A DNA stretch of 64,000 bases from Haemonchus contortus (Eukaryota > Nematoda > Chromadorea > Rhabditida > Trichostrongylidae), in NCBI GenBank assembly GCA_000469685.2, contig LS997566.1:2986925-3050924 (forward strand), in the 5' to 3' direction. The translations under genes were made by a program, and so were the position numbers. Positions 46,524-60,551 of the stretch are shown here, piece by piece. The stretch's first letter is position 1, and each line of letters opens with the position of its first letter. Below the pieces are notes generated by a model. It was not told the origin of the DNA. It ran no database searches and was given only the letters and a program-made list of their open reading frames with translations.

Positions 46524-49282
46524 ATGGTAACTAAACTTACTAGAAAAGAAGTTGCCGACCATAATTCGAACAAGTCGACGTGGTTCGTATTAGGCAACAA
46601 GGTTTACGATGTCACGAAGTTCCTTGAAGAGGTTTGTTTATTTATTTATGAATATCGATACCTTACTAGAATTCTCTGACACGCAAATCTCTTTTTGTTG
46701 GCGTGTCATTCCCGAAGATTAGATCTCTTGGCGGTGATGGCATCTTCGTAGACTGAAAATGTCGTTTCGTTCTTACCCAGGTTTTGTACAAAACGATTGA
46801 AACCGTTTTAAATTGTTGTTTTTTGTGGTCTTACATCGGGAGAATAATCCGATTGACATTTCACATTTCCTGAACCAATTTTTCTGCTGGGAACATTTTG
46901 ATCCAGCTGGACTACCTGAAAACTGGACCATTAACTTAGATCTATTTTTGGATAGGACGAATGGCCATTGGAAAAGTCATTTTTGTGTCCGTCGACTTTT
47001 ATTCTATTTTATTTCTTCTTTTTTGAACTTCAATGGCTGTTTGTGTTTGCTCAAAGTGTATGGTGGTAAACTCACGACATGGGGCCCCCACTTCAGAGCG
47101 GTTGGCTCATAGTCTGAATATTTAGGAAAAAGGTCTTTCTGATCTAGTTTAGCGAAATCCCGGGAAATGTTCCATGAACTAAAAATGCACTTCCTTTTCT
47201 CGAAATTTCTTTTGGTATTGTTTTCGGGAAATCGTCGCTGAACTGTTTTTCTTCCCAGAGCTGTCGTTTTGTGTTTTGTGTCCAGTGTGATGTTGTTCTT
47301 TGCGATAGACTTCTCGCGTTCCTTACACTCTAGCCTGATGGTCAAAGTCCATGAACGGCGATGCTGTCGTGGCAGTCTGCTACCCACCGTAGGCGTAACT
47401 GATTAGTGTGAGATTCAAGTTGTCGTAGAGTGAAGGGGCGAAAAGAGAATGATCTTTCATTTTGATACTAGGGTAAACTGATTATCTGTAGAAGCCTTTT
47501 TTTGAGAATTGACCTCACGGTGACTTGGGAGAGCCTGAGTTACTGTAATGTCAATCTCAAGAAAAAATTATGTTCAAATTTTGCTGTTCAGCACAGCTGC
47601 GCCTCACTTTCACGGCATTAGTTGGCTTCTTTCCCTTCAATTGTGCAGAACTGGTTTGATGAACTCCTCTTCAACGGCGTAATGGTAGGCACTTCACAAC
47701 GGCCAACAGCCTATCTGGTATACATTGGACCGAGTCGTGACCATTACCAGGGAAAATCTGGAAAAAATTCCTTATTCTTTTGAAATAATCGGTTTTTGAG
47801 TCCAATAATAATTTCTAAATATGTTCTCTAATACAACAAAAGATTATTATGTGGTATGTGAAGCCCAAAGGAACGGCCAATCCAAAGTCCTAGACGAAGC
47901 TCGGGAGCAAACCCCTCCAAATTTATTCAAGCTAATGGCTAGTCCAAAAAACGGCTAGGAAAATTAAAATCCTGGATTGATTTGCGAACTCGACTCAATT
48001 TCGACTTCCGTAAGTGAATGTGGACAAATCATGCATTCAAATATATTTCATTGTCAGAGAAAGCCGTATGCCTGGCGCAACCCAAAAAGCTCAGCCAAAG
48101 TCGAAATTTCTTTTCGTGTACAGTGTCTCGCGCAACAGATTTCATGTAAACCACAGTATAATTCAAGCAATTTAGCATCCTGGTGGCTGCGAGGTGTTAC
48201 TAGAAGTGGCCGGTCGAGATGCTACCGAAGCTTTTGAGGACGTTGGCCATTCCACAGATGCCCGCGAAATGAGGGAACAATATCTTGTTGGAGAAATCGT
48301 TGAGGTATGTGTTGTATGAACTCCTTACATTAGGTACTTCGTTGAAATGTTGTTGGTATTCAATCACTTTCCCTTCATTTCATTTCCCCGGTCTCACTGA
48401 GAATTATATCTGCTAACAATGGAATGAATGGAGAAGAAAGGACAAAAAATTAAATTTGAAGGGAGAAGTATTTCGGTACATACTTCATCCCCTCGATACC
48501 TCCTCGATGGAAAGACTAGAGTTATAGTATCAATTAGGAAGACCGATTGCTGCAATGCTTTCCCCCCTTCCCCCGAGTAAGAGAGCCATGCTCATTAGAA
48601 CAGAAACGAACGTTATTTGTATTTATGCTGTGTTTCAAGAACAATTCCATTTTAGGAAGAGAAGCAGAAGTATTCCTACGATAAGAAGGAATGGGTGTCG
48701 AGCCCCTCAGATAATAAGCAAAGGTAAGCAGTCAATTCATCAGTCGGTTTCCTGTGACGATATCCTGAGACGGCTCTGTAATAGGAAGATATAAGTATAG
48801 TAGGCCAAATGCTTCATAAAAAGATCTTCATTTTCTTACTTCACGATTCCGGGTAGAAGCAGAAAAACATCACGTGAAAATCGAATTGGGACATGGTTCT
48901 TCCCAGAAAGCCTGAATAGGAGTGTCGGGATATTCCAACTAGAAAAAAGAATTTTGCAAGGAATACTGAGAGATAAATAATTTTCTTTCGGGTGACATTT
49001 CTCGAGGCTGGCAATATTTTCTTCTCGTTTCCTTGGGAATGAGAAGGGAGATTTTATCCTTGCGAAATTTTTTGTACCGATCCATCTTACAATATTATGA
49101 CCGCCTAGAACATAGCTGCCCACTCGGGTGTGGGCTAAATCGGCGGGTTTCGAAGTCCAGTTTCCCATTTCAATTTCAATTTTTCCAGGGAACCAAATCC
49201 TTGGGCATCGTTCGACAAGTATATCTATCCGGCTCTGTTCGCAGCCGTCTTCGCTCTCATCTACTATCTTATAACAAACTAG
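46524..49282 (+). CDS. Cytochrome b5, tail-anchored
   Basis: Four exons join in phase: 46524-46631, 48176-48304, 48656-48723 and 49189-49282, giving 132 residues, typical for microsomal cytochrome b5. The haem domain opens [20 protein letters not shown], with [15 protein letters not shown] (first axial histidine) and [15 protein letters not shown] (second axial histidine). A linker ([16 protein letters not shown]) leads to a single C-terminal membrane anchor ([16 protein letters not shown]). It sits on the cytosolic face of the ER and donates electrons to desaturases, elongases and P450s. The acceptor attctgcag lies five bases before the ATG, consistent with spliced-leader addition. Intron 1 is unusually long here (about 1.5 kb). 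Confidence 0.97.
46632..48175. other. Long intron 1 of cytochrome b5
   Basis: About 1.5 kb without a supported gene. It contains a weak copy of the dispersed repeat core near 48040-48110 (gacttccgtaagtg-like block, then ctggcgcaaccc). Open frames at 46813-47112 (+) and 47004-47387 (-) overlap each other and are not called. Confidence 0.5.
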
Positions 49283-49574
49283 AGTTTTTTTTTTTTGTTA
49301 TTTTTGCATTCCAGTTGTTTGCATGATCACTTGAATATTTCACATTTGTTTTGTACCGGTCTATCAGTTTCTACCCATTATGTGATATATTAATATAAAG
49401 GTTTGATGGTAAAGCACTGTTATTGTATGGAAGTATATAGATGATTTGACCCTGGAGGACCCCTGGATCGAACCTCACACTTGTTCCTCGCCATTATCTC
49501 TCACCAATCCACGTTTTACCATCGATATAAATTCTCAGTAGAAGTTTATTGGGGGCCAACACTTGCCACAACAA
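49283..49574. other. Spacer between cytochrome b5 and the next gene
   Basis: The cytochrome b5 3' UTR and a short intergenic stretch. A tRNA B-box-like motif (ctggatcgaacctc, about 49463) is the only feature seen. Confidence 0.5.
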
Positions 49575-50052
49575 ATGTCGTCGTTTTTCCCTCCGACGAG
49601 AGCGGCGGCGCTTGGCGCTTTGCTTGTTCTCTGCCTATCAGAGACCATGCCGTTACACGTCGGTTGTTTCGGGAGGCATGGGAAGTGTAAAACTGGTGAG
49701 TGGCTGAGGAGCTCGTCCACTCATTTATACTTCTGTCTGGCATCAAATATTCCCTAGCCGGCTTCCCAGACATCAACACTTGAATGGTTCCTTCGTTGAC
49801 CCGTTCAAGTATTAAGACTCGGTCTGAGCTGCAGCGAAACCTCAGCAACTACCCTTTCCAAAGAGGTCTACGAAAAATTATTCCGAGCACGACGCTCGAT
49901 ATTTCCTCAATCTATCCTCATTCGAACGGATCAAGGAAAGAATCCGAATACACAACGCCGATCCGATCGCCTACAGTATGAAAACCTTTTTTTTCTTCAA
50001 CTGTAGTAAAAGCGGCCTTCAGCTCCCGATTGATGTTCGCCACTGGATTTGA
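49575..50052 (+). CDS. Putative small secreted protein or peptide precursor
   Basis: Two exons join in phase: 49575-49695 and 49835-50052, giving 112 residues. Exon 1 starts with an ATG and encodes a likely signal peptide (AAALGALLVLCLSE) followed by HVGCFGRHGKCK, with a good gtgagt donor. Exon 2 follows an acceptor (gagctgcag), has a dibasic site (PFPKRSTKN) and a helix-prone stretch (YFLNLSSFERIKERIRIHNA). The 3' end is less certain: after AYSM the frame runs through TTT-rich sequence to a stop, and a further intron there is possible. A secreted peptide is plausible; no family is recognised. It starts 293 bases after cytochrome b5 on the same strand. Confidence 0.42.
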
Positions 50053-53000
50053 CGATTCCTGAGATCTACCCGAATCGTACGAAATGGATCATTAGAACGC
50101 GAATTTGGTTCGTGTAGCGAAATCGAATCAAGTAGAGAGTCACTCACTGTGGGGAGGAGCGTACGCTCAGAGGGGCGGAGCTTTGATCAGATGCAACCGC
50201 AGGTGGATCCTGCGCAGCAAAACAACAGAGCGAATAGATGAAGAGAAATCTGGAATGTATTATATGAAAAGGCAACCTGTAGTATTTGATGAATATTATT
50301 TCGAAATAACCTTCAAAAAACTATTATGTGATCAAAAACGAAATCTGGTGTGTTATGAATCAATAATCGTTACAATGTAACATAATGTGATGTACATTAT
50401 AACAAAAATCATTTCAATACAACAGAGACAACAATCTTGCTGGCCACTCTTGTTTTCTGGTTAATCAGCCAGGAAAACTTCTTTCCTTGGACTTTTCCGT
50501 AGTTCTTGAAGATTACCCGACCTCGCGCGCATTCCAGCGCTTTCACTAAACAACCCAACGGTTGTGTACAGTCTCGAGTGGAATTCGGGTGATGTGCAAA
50601 CATTCCAAATCGCCACTAGGTCCCCTGTATCGGACGGCTATGGACCGCGCCGAGCCACGAGCGCCATAGTTTTGATCTACACTGATCGATTGATAGAGCT
50701 GTGCGGCGGCGTCCTTCAATCAGGTCGTCGTTGCGTCATTCCTTATTTTCATTATTGATCGTTTTTATTCGCAACCTGGTTGATTTTGACTTTTCTATCG
50801 GTTTTATCATTATTTCCTGATAATTCACTGCATTCTCTGATACTTCTGCCTTGTGCTCCCCTACATCGGGCTCTCCTCCAGCTTCACAGTTGTGATTGAT
50901 TCGAGATTTTCTAAAGTTGATCTCTTGACTTCAGTGTAATAAGTCAAAAAGCCAGCATACACCCCCTTCTAACAACTGTCTCCAATCAATTGAGCGATTA
51001 AAAATCATTATTTTCTAACTGCGGAAACCACTGGTGCTCCTATGATCCTCTTGCGTTTATACTTATCTGGTTCTTGCAAATACCTCAGATCAATTTAGAA
51101 AATATTGTCCACTTTTGGTGGTTCAACGATCCAATTGTTGAGCAACACGAGTTATGAATATTCATTCTACCCCTTTAAGTTACTACCGTACTAGTATTAA
51201 CTCCAAAAAACAATCATTCAAACAACCTCTAGTCATAGAATAATGAGGTATTTCTTTGAATTTCTCTAACTATTATTTTATTAGTAGAACTTAAATGGAG
51301 TAGTAATTGATGGGCTGATGTTGAAGTCAATCGAACTTTCATAAAATAGCTGGAATCCAAGAGGCAGAAAGTCTGGTTGATCTAGGCTGATCTTCATCCA
51401 GGATTTTAGCCCATGACCATGGGTTTGTCAGAGACGCTGCTGATTTCGCCTCCACGTTCTTGGAGTTTTTTGAAGTTAGATGTAGGGCTGAATCAGATTG
51501 AGAGACCATCATTCAGTTGGGAGTGTGGAGGCTGCGAATGAGAGATATGTGAAACGAGAAAAATCCTTGGAAAACAACTGTCCCATCTGGCTTCCCGCAA
51601 GTAAGTCTACCTCTCCTCTTGTGAATTAAACGGTGATGTTCATTCTCCTCAATTCTGAGGATCCATAATATTCGATGACTTGTTGGTTTATGCCCTGCTC
51701 ATGAGTTCTTACTCATATCGTCAAAGTATGTGTTATGTTCCCTTTGATTGTGGAAAGGTAAGAATTCAAGAATTCAGAGAATTTTCTTGAATATTCTGAA
51801 TGCCAGCTGTACCACGGCTTGCTATAAAATTGAGAATTTATTGAAACGCTCCACACGTTCAGCTCTTTTAAATCCATTTTTCTATTACTTTCCTGTCACT
51901 GAGTGTCGTTTAGCCTGAATCTTTTATAAGTGAGCTGTCACACTGCTTCGGTTTACTGCCGACTGTCGTTACGTATGAAAACCCTCAGACCCACCGAATA
52001 TTTCGCTTATACATAGTAAGGATTAGATGGTAATTTTGCGCGCGTAAAATCGATAAACATAGCAAAATCAGATGGACTGATAGCGCACGGTGAAAGCAAC
52101 ATGAACATGAATGCACAATTAATCGTAGCTCATTTTCAAGTTTTAACAAGTCCTAACATGTTAGAACCATTGTTGAAACTTGAAAAAATCGATGACGTAT
52201 GCCTTAATCAATTTAAACTCCTAACCTTAAAAATCGAATGTTCCAGAATCAATAAATCGATAACCAGTATTTTGGGACAATGTCTAAATAAATTTTTTGA
52301 TTCTGGTTGCTGGGGAGTAAAAAAAGTAAGCATTTAAGAGTGTTCTTTCATTTTCGCCCGTTTGCGATTTCTTTTTTAGCGAACATTCATTTCATTCATC
52401 GAAGGATGATCTTGGGTTCAGGTAGCTGGTTTTTATCGTTGAATATCATGGGAATGGGAGAAAGAGAAAGGCTGGGGGAAGGGCGATGCTTTCCTCACTC
52501 AAACGCTCAACAACTGTCTCGTTCCCTCCACCCTCAGCTTATGTTATTATGCAAAGCGGCTCCAATTACTGGGTAAACGGTAAGACCGGTATTTCTACGA
52601 TAGTTGGCTGGATTTTATGTTTATTCCGCGCTATTTTGTGGAGATCTTGACCACCCAATCAAGTTCATGTACTCCACGAGAAGCGATAACAGCTTAATTG
52701 TCTAGAGTGCGCCACGCACTTGATCAGTTCAGGACTGTGGGCTATATGGATATAGCGTATGCAATATGGTAGCAATGGAGCCGCCTTTCGGGTTTGTGTT
52801 ACTGACATCCCAGACAAATTAAATATAACAATCGTTCTAACAAGTAATAATGTAACTCTCAACCCCCAAAATGGATTCCACCACGTTCGCCGTCTAGAGT
52901 GTAGGAGCGCTTTTTGTTAAAGGCCCACATCCGACCATTAAGTCACAGTAAATTGATTTAAAGTAGGTCGTCAATCCGAACGTCCAAGCGCCTTCGTCGC

Positions 53001-56000
53001 CGTCGTAGGCTCAACCGGTCGGGCAGACGCTAAAGGGACTTGGTGGAATGACATTTTACAAGAATGTTCGTGTGTAAACATGTCAATCACGAGCCATTGA
53101 TAATATGATAACATGATTAACACTCACAAACATGCAAAAACACGAAATACATTAAAAAACAGCTTTTAAGTTTTTTCAAAGGTCAAGGTGCCCAAAAGGG
53201 CGTTCAACCTTTGCGCACGTTCGGAACGGGCGACGGGCGTAGTCAAAAAATCATTCGTGTCTGTGCTGCTCTTTGTTTCTATTGACTTTAACATTTTACC
53301 ATTTTACTTTAACATCTTTCGAGTTTTCCCAACGAAAAGCTCTTGTGGGCAAATCTTCTGTGCCAGAAATTTTGCAATAACTTGAAGTACTCATTTTATA
53401 GTCGTTGGCGGTGCTCGGTTTGAATCTCCAGGAGGTAATGGGAAAAATTGGATGGTTCGAGGTTTCGCTTTCCCGTTTCTACGGTTTTACGAGTTCATCG
53501 TCTGGCTTTGTGATGGTGCATGTAATAATGAATATGGAGGGATGGAGAGAGAAGGCGCATTGATTCAACATCTACATTAACAAATATTACTGTCTATATG
53601 AAGCATATTTTAAATAGCTCATTGGTTTCCGAATTCCCTCAAAAACGAAATTCAAATAGGTGGATTCTCTGCAGTATTCGTGAATGAGTTGCTAATTCTT
53701 GAACTGCAATTCGGGGAGGAAATCGGAAAAAGTAGCATCTTATACGATGACTGTGAGGTTGCCAGACAACCAAGTGAGCAGATGTTTCCAATTCGTTGCG
53801 TATTAGCTCCATGGAGCGTATTAGCTTCAAAACTCACAGACTGGTCGACTTTCTATTCGTAGCCCAGGCTATGCACATTAATAGCGGATTACCTTTGATT
53901 CCGGTCTACATAACGGGGAGAAACAAAGCATTTTCGAATGGTCCATACGTTAACTTCGTGGGCCCGATTCCTTGTTCTCTACACTGATTTCTGTCGTAGC
54001 ATTCTTTTTGATTATCTTTTTTTGGACTCTTGGTTTCCTCGGTTCACGAATGTGAAGTAGTGGATGGTTATTGAGCTTTACGTGCCGAAAGCACGCCAGG
54101 AACTGGCGTGGGCAGACACGCAGTAGCTCCAAAACCACTCTGTTTACTGTAAAGTTGCACAAGAACTCTGGAGCTTTGCTAAAGTCTTTCTAAAAATGTG
54201 CTTGACTAAATCATATTTCACTTAATCCCTTTTTCCGTACAGCTAATGATAAGTAGGTAACTCGTTACTGTTAAGATTCTCTAATGGTCTTATATGGCCT
54301 CGCTCCTGCCATCACCACATTTCCAGCTAAAAGTTCGTATCATTGAAAGCGGTGGTGTGTTAACAAGCTGCACTATTCTCATTTTCGAGGTTGGAGATAC
54401 GGTTTTTACAGATTTCAATAAGTCATTATGTTTCTTAGGCAGGTCAATCCGTTCCAGTCCTGTTTTGGAGCATGAAATCAATGAATTGAGCGACATTTTT
54501 TAGTTGAGTGTTTTATCCAAATACCAATAGAATGCCTTTGTTATTCTGATCGAAGTGGAATACATGACGTATCTCAATTGCATGAAATCAGCCTCGAAAA
54601 TCTCTCATTGATTCTCTTCTCTGTAGAATAGAGGCGGTTAGTACAATGGCACAAATTCATCTGAAAAAAACTTCTTCATGCTAAACCGATGCCTCTCATA
54701 CTGCTCTGGGTCTCACTTATTCATCAGGTATTACTTATCAGTTGGTTATTTATATTACTCATCAATTAATTTGATATTTGGCTGCTTATTTTCATTTGTC
54801 GATCCATGGGTAATCGACTGGAATGGAACGATTCTGAAATCGTCACCTTTTTTGCGCACAAACCATTTCATTCTATGAAGGAAATTCCTTAGAACAAACA
54901 ACATTCTTTCCCGACGAAGTTCCCATGCCATTTCGGATGCTAAATGAGGCGCTTTCTTTGATGTCTGCAAAAAGGCCTTCTCGATGTCGGTTTTTCTAAA
55001 AGTTTTTGAAAGTTTTCCTTCTAGTCGACGTTTAGTCGTTTCCATTTATGTTTATTTCATGTTTATTTTGCTAGTGAAGTTCTCATCGTTATTCAGGAGT
55101 ACTTTACCGTTTATGTTCTACGAGATTTTACATGAAACTTAATTCCTCACAATGACGGCTCCATTTTGACTTTAAAATAGTTTTTTAATATTAAAATAGA
55201 CAGAAAGGAGAAGTGCCAAAACAAGAATTATGTGGATATGCTTGAACGAAAAACTGGCAGTGTAAATGGGTGGGTTTGTTGAGTTTGACCGAAAGGCTGA
55301 AAGGTTGAGAAGGAGCTCTCTGGATCTGCTACCCGCTTTACAATCTTCTCTGCTTTCTGCTTGAGGGATTATCTGTCCTTTCCGTGTTTTTTCTCATGAT
55401 TGTTGTTTTTAATCTTATTATATCTATACCTTTTTCTGTAGCAAGTGAATCTGAATGCGGCTTGACCCGTCAATGAGCGTAATAATTGCGATGCCTCAGG
55501 TGGAAACTATACTAGAAAAAGGGAATGTGATGGCTTTTGAGGTTCCACTGGAAGTGTGGGCAACTTTTTGAAGTGCATCACGCATGCGTAAAGCAAAGAC
55601 TCGGAATCTCTGAGGCTAAATGGTGGAGAATGATCCATCTGGTACCGACAGTGGCTGTAGCGGTGAACCGTATTCTTCTGCTGAATGTGATACGCTCGCA
55701 ATGAAAACCTAAAGTCCATCTAATGAGGGCAAGAATTTTTTTCTTCTCAGGGTGCCATTTTCATTTGTTGTTAGTGGGTGGCAGCCTCGAGTCAAGTCGT
55801 CCCTTTCATTCCAAAACAAAACATGAGGTGATTTTGCGCTCGGCTAGGACTCCTCTTATGAGGGTAGCACTGATTTATGGTACCATTGGACATAAAGAAT
55901 CCAAGGGTCAAAATATGTGGTACTCCCACAAATCAAAGGAATCAAGTAGTAAGTCAGATTCATTAAATAAGTCGAAAGTTCGCGAATCATAGACGCGACT

Positions 56001-58476
56001 GATAAAAATCAAAAAGTTTCACAGCGTCAGTTACGATATCCTTTTTTTCAAAGGATAGCGTACATTTCAAGACTCTTCGGTATCTGCCGGCTCCGTACGA
56101 TGGTCGTTCATTCTCTTCCTAACTCCACATCTTAACTATCGGAAGTGATGAATGTCAATTTAGTGAAGTCTACTTACTGGTTGATGTATGTCGTGTACCC
56201 CCTCAGTCTGTTGAGTGGATATATCATTGCAGTCAAAGAGAGTAGCGAAAATGTCCATGACTAATTCTTTATTCCTTTACTTTGGAGTGGTATAATATCG
56301 TTTAGCCTCCCTACTACATCCTGTATCATTCTCTTGTCCGTCCCATCTTTCATTGTTCAACTTCGTTTTTCGACCTTATCTCCACAGGTGCTGGACAAAG
56401 CCACTTTACGGAGGTCGCTCGGATGGGTGGGCTGTTTGCCGCTCGGATTTTCGCGCCTTTTTCTCTCCACTGCAACGTTCACTCCTTGACTGCGCTCTAC
56501 CTTACGTACACCCGGTACGTTGTAATTTGTCCGAATAACTCCTGTTCACAAGGGATATTCAAACAATTTGAACGCTCGGTCCTTGACTCCTCAAGCATTC
56601 GGCCACTTACGGCTAACTCGTTGTTTATGCGGTGTATGAGCTTATAATGGTGGACAGACTGGTTTTTTTTCGTCGACGAATAGTCTCTTCGCTTAAGTTC
56701 AATCCTACTTCTGGTTTTTCTTGTTGTCAATTCTACTAGAAAGACGAGAAGACATCCTTGACTGACATGCCTATGGTTAGTTACTTAATGCCATACCAAC
56801 TGGCACTCTAGTTATGTTGCCTTCTCACATGCAATTTGTAACTAGTTCTTTCTAACTGGTGTTGTGAAATGACTTTTGGATTTTAATGGCTTATCTAGCG
56901 AGGAGCCAGAGCTTTTTGTAGTTTTGTATTATAATATCAATTCAGAGTTCATTTTTCACGAGCACCCGAAAAAAATGGCGTCAAAAACTTGCTCTTCTAG
57001 ATAATTGAACTCAATTAAATGGTTAACTACTAGTTCCAAAATGGATTTCGATGATTATCCAAAAAAAACCTTTGAACGAGCGAATGCTTCTGTTGCATAA
57101 ATATGACCTTTTTTTGGAAGAGCTCGATGGGTTTTATACTGTAGAGATGAGTCTGCTAGCTGCTGGGCTTGTGTATCCTGGTACCATAATCTGTGAGAAT
57201 CGACTCTTACGCAGTTGCGCGTTTCTATCGTTTTCAGTTTATCTTCATTCAAAACGAGTTAGATTGCATTATTGCAATATCATTAGGGTATTTTCAGTGT
57301 TTTTTCACTAAAGGAGTAGGAACTTAGCTAGATTGAGACTGTCCTAACCTATCAATTCAAATCTTCAGAGAAATGTTCGCTATTGAGGGCTTAGACTCAT
57401 CAAATGGTCGAAAAGAAGAAAACTCTGGAATCTACTACCTTTCAAGCTCTCATGGAAGCCAGTGTAGACGTTTTCTGCGTTCCATTTACTATACGACATG
57501 TGGCACGTTTACATCGTGGCATTTACACATGCTGGGGAATGATTGGTTCTGTTGGAAACGCTTGGCAGATGTTTCTCGAAGTATCCCCCCAATCTATTCT
57601 TGGTTCAGCTGATGGTGAAACGCAAACATCACCGTCTGGATACCTGCGTGGTTTATCGCAATTTTATTAGCGGATTCGTGGAGAAGTCGCGAGAATTCAA
57701 TCTTTTTTAGTCACAAAGCCTTTTTTCTTCCTGAGGTACTGCAATTCATGCCGGCGTCCAGAAAGCTTGACTTGTATAATACATTCTCTAACTTCGGCAA
57801 TCTAGTTGCACCATATAGGATGGTTACGCTAACTCATGCTACTACAACCCTGAATAGAAGTCATGTGCGCAGCGCATCTCAAAGCCAGCATAGCAAGCCA
57901 TAGGCCACTCCTCAGCAGTAAGCTGTATTGGAAACCCTAACAGCTTCACAGTTTCTGACCTATCTGCTTTACAAAGCACAGATATCCAATTTTCATCAAT
58001 TATACCAGGGAAAAGGTGTGAAACAAATATGACTTGACCCGCTTACACCGATGAATCTCTACCGGACTTTCTCACGAAAACTTTGTCATAACTGCCCGAC
58101 GTCTAACATTTCGATTTCGATGAGCCCAGTTTTAAGATAGGATTTGCAGGGTCAAATGCCGCCGTTGAAGGTTAAGAGATCCACTATCCCGGCATTCAGT
58201 AACGATTAACCCGTTGCGTTCGCCACTCCCGGATTCATCCAATGCGGTCAAGTCATCTGCATAATCTGCACTTCAACGGATTGCGCTAAGTGCTTATGAA
58301 ATTACGGTCACTTTCGATATTCTGGCTATTACTGATAGTTGCGGAGTAGTAATTATCAATTTTTCTAATAATTTTATTTTTCTACCACGCTGAATCTGAT
58401 GGGCTTCCTAGCAATCCAATTCTTCCCTAAAAAAGTTGTCATTCGTTCTACACTTTTGAATCGGTTCTATTTGACA
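50053..58476. other. Gene-poor region, 8.4 kb
   Basis: Many short open frames on both strands, none with a combined start, splice and motif case. A basic 96-codon ATG frame (54755-55045, minus) is the best of them, but unsupported by splice sites. A perfect hairpin lies at 54092-54110. A fragment matching the dispersed repeat core is visible near 57840-57910. Confidence 0.45.
54092..54110. other. Perfect short hairpin
   Basis: CACGCCAG and CTGGCGTG form an 8-bp stem around a GAA loop. It is isolated in non-coding DNA, and no T-run follows closely. Confidence 0.6.
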
Positions 58477-60551
58477 CTATTGGAAATTCCTCAAGGTTAA
58501 GGTCACCTTAGAGAAGTGCTCATAATCTATCCATGGCTGTCGAGGGATAATCTTGGGTGGCACTACGAAGTTTTTGCGACCTGTATTTCTTGAAGCTTGA
58601 GCTTCTTTCCTAATGTTAAGATCAGACGAGGGCGACGGGTTCATCTTGTTCTCCATAGGTCGGGTATTGTTTATTTGAAAGTGCGAAGCATAAGGCTGAC
58701 AATCGAAACAATACATACACAGATCGGAGGCGGTTGTGTTGGCGGCGACGGATTGCGTTCCACACGACCCGCAAATAGGCCCGGTGGGCCAGTCAGGCTT
58801 CCGCCATCGCTCACTTCCCCTCAACGGCGCGTACACATGCGGTATCTCTCCGAGTCTTGACGCTCATCGGCCAGTTCATTACATTTCATAGATCAGGACT
58901 GAACTCTCCTCGAGTTACCATTACGTGAGTAGACATCTTTATCGAGAGAATTAAATTTCGAAAGGCCTCGATATCGTGCTTTTCCTGAATTTTTTTTTGT
59001 TAGCTGCCCCCTTGTTTTTCGTCCATTTTCTTGTGCCTTGGTGGTTCTCTATTTTCAAATCTCTGCATACGAAAAGTATGCCTAGTATCAAATTTCCTCA
59101 ACTTCCTTTCTGCACTTGATTTATCCTCCTTCTCCGAGTACATGTTACTTCCAAAGCCTTCTACAATATCTAAAATCGGTTTTTTTTTGACTTTTGATCT
59201 CAGTGCAGTGTTAAAAACTCGGACTGACGCCAGTATCAGGTTTTACTCTGAAAGATTTTGTTGAAAGCTTACTTTTATCGATTTCTTTCTATTTTATCCG
59301 ATTAAAAGTGCTAGCAAAGTTTTTTCTTCATTATGGAAGGATATGAAAGGCAGTGTCAGTGTCTGATTGATTAGCTTTGCCTGCTAGTGCATATAGGGTC
59401 AGGTCACAATTTTACTCTTTTATTACGAACTTTTGGAGGAATTTATCTCTCATCAGTGTAAGGGAATGCGCTTCTGCCAATCAGAATGATAAGCGCAGAT
59501 CAACGTCCTGTTCTATTCAACTAGTCTATGATCCATGCATACTTCTTCTCCCAAGAATTTCTTCGGTACATCCACGCAACCATTCTCACTAACGTCCCAG
59601 ATCTCTTTTTTTTTTATTATTACAAAATCATCAATGTCCATAAAGACCGTGTGAATTTCTGGAATTTTTTTTCGTTTTACTACTCTCTTTCTTAACGACT
59701 TTCGAAGCAGGGCAATCTAGTGGCTCTGGAACAAAAGCCTTGAAGCTGAACAATACGTAGCGAATTTCAATGAGCTTCCCCAAAACTGCGCTCAGATGAG
59801 GCAAGTTTTAGAATGTCAGAGAATCTTTTCACTAAAGAGTCCATTGGGAACATCTTGAAACGTCTCGCTCGCTAAGTCCAGCTATGGGTCGACACGGAAC
59901 TGTCCAGTGTCGGAGCACTTGAAGAGTGTCGGTCGTCCTCATTTCTGCGTCTTCACAACTTGATTTTCATTATTCGCCCCCACATTCACTTAACGCCCAT
60001 CTTTTTCTAATGGTGGTGCCACTCGAATGAGTTTTCGACCTTTGAAAAATATTTTTCGCTGTTCCATTTTATTGAGTGTGATTTTGAAGACTTCAAACGT
60101 GAAAAGATGATGAAGTGGCGTACTTCCCAATTCTGACGTATCCTTTCCTTCTGAATTGTGCCGAGCACTCTGGTTGCTCTGATGATTGTTTAAGGATAGC
60201 ACAAAATCTCTGTCGATATGTTTTGCTTAGATTTTTTTTCGCTGCTATTTTTAGCCACAATCCACCGTGTGAATGTAATCACAAGAATCCGAGTTGTGGG
60301 CAGAAATTTTGGTTTCAAACAGGGTTCCAACCCGCATCTATGCATTCTGGTAGCTACAGTTATCCATTACACTGTGAAAATTGCATGCTCCTCTCTTCAC
60401 TCCTTTCATTTTTTTCGTGAAAGGTGATGCATAGGGTTTTCGTAGTTTGATAGATAAGGGACAGCTGAAGCGCTGCGTGTTTAACTACAGTTTGATCATC
60501 TCTTCTCATTTGGCCCTGCATTTTTTGCAACGATTTTTCTGATTCACCCAT
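58477..60551 (-). CDS. Unrecognised protein with paired CxxC motifs (possible zinc ribbon)
   Basis: Five minus-strand exons join in phase: 60489-60551, 60124-60169, 59071-59223, 58925-58984 and 58477-58862, giving 235 residues. It starts MGESEKSLQKMQGQMRRDDQ, continues with a lysine/arginine-rich part (LRSKVKKKPILDIVEGFGSN, then RKARYRGLSKFNSLDKDVYS), then PLRGSERWRKPDWPTG, ICGSCGTQ and DLCMYCFDCQ. The CxxC pairs could hold one zinc ion. The tail is basic and disordered (NTGRKNFVVPPKIIPRQPW). A minus-strand AATAAA lies at 58373-58378, about 100 bases beyond the stop. I do not recognise the family. Exons 3 to 5 are well supported; exons 1 and 2 are tentative. A nucleic-acid-binding role is only a guess. 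Confidence 0.5.
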
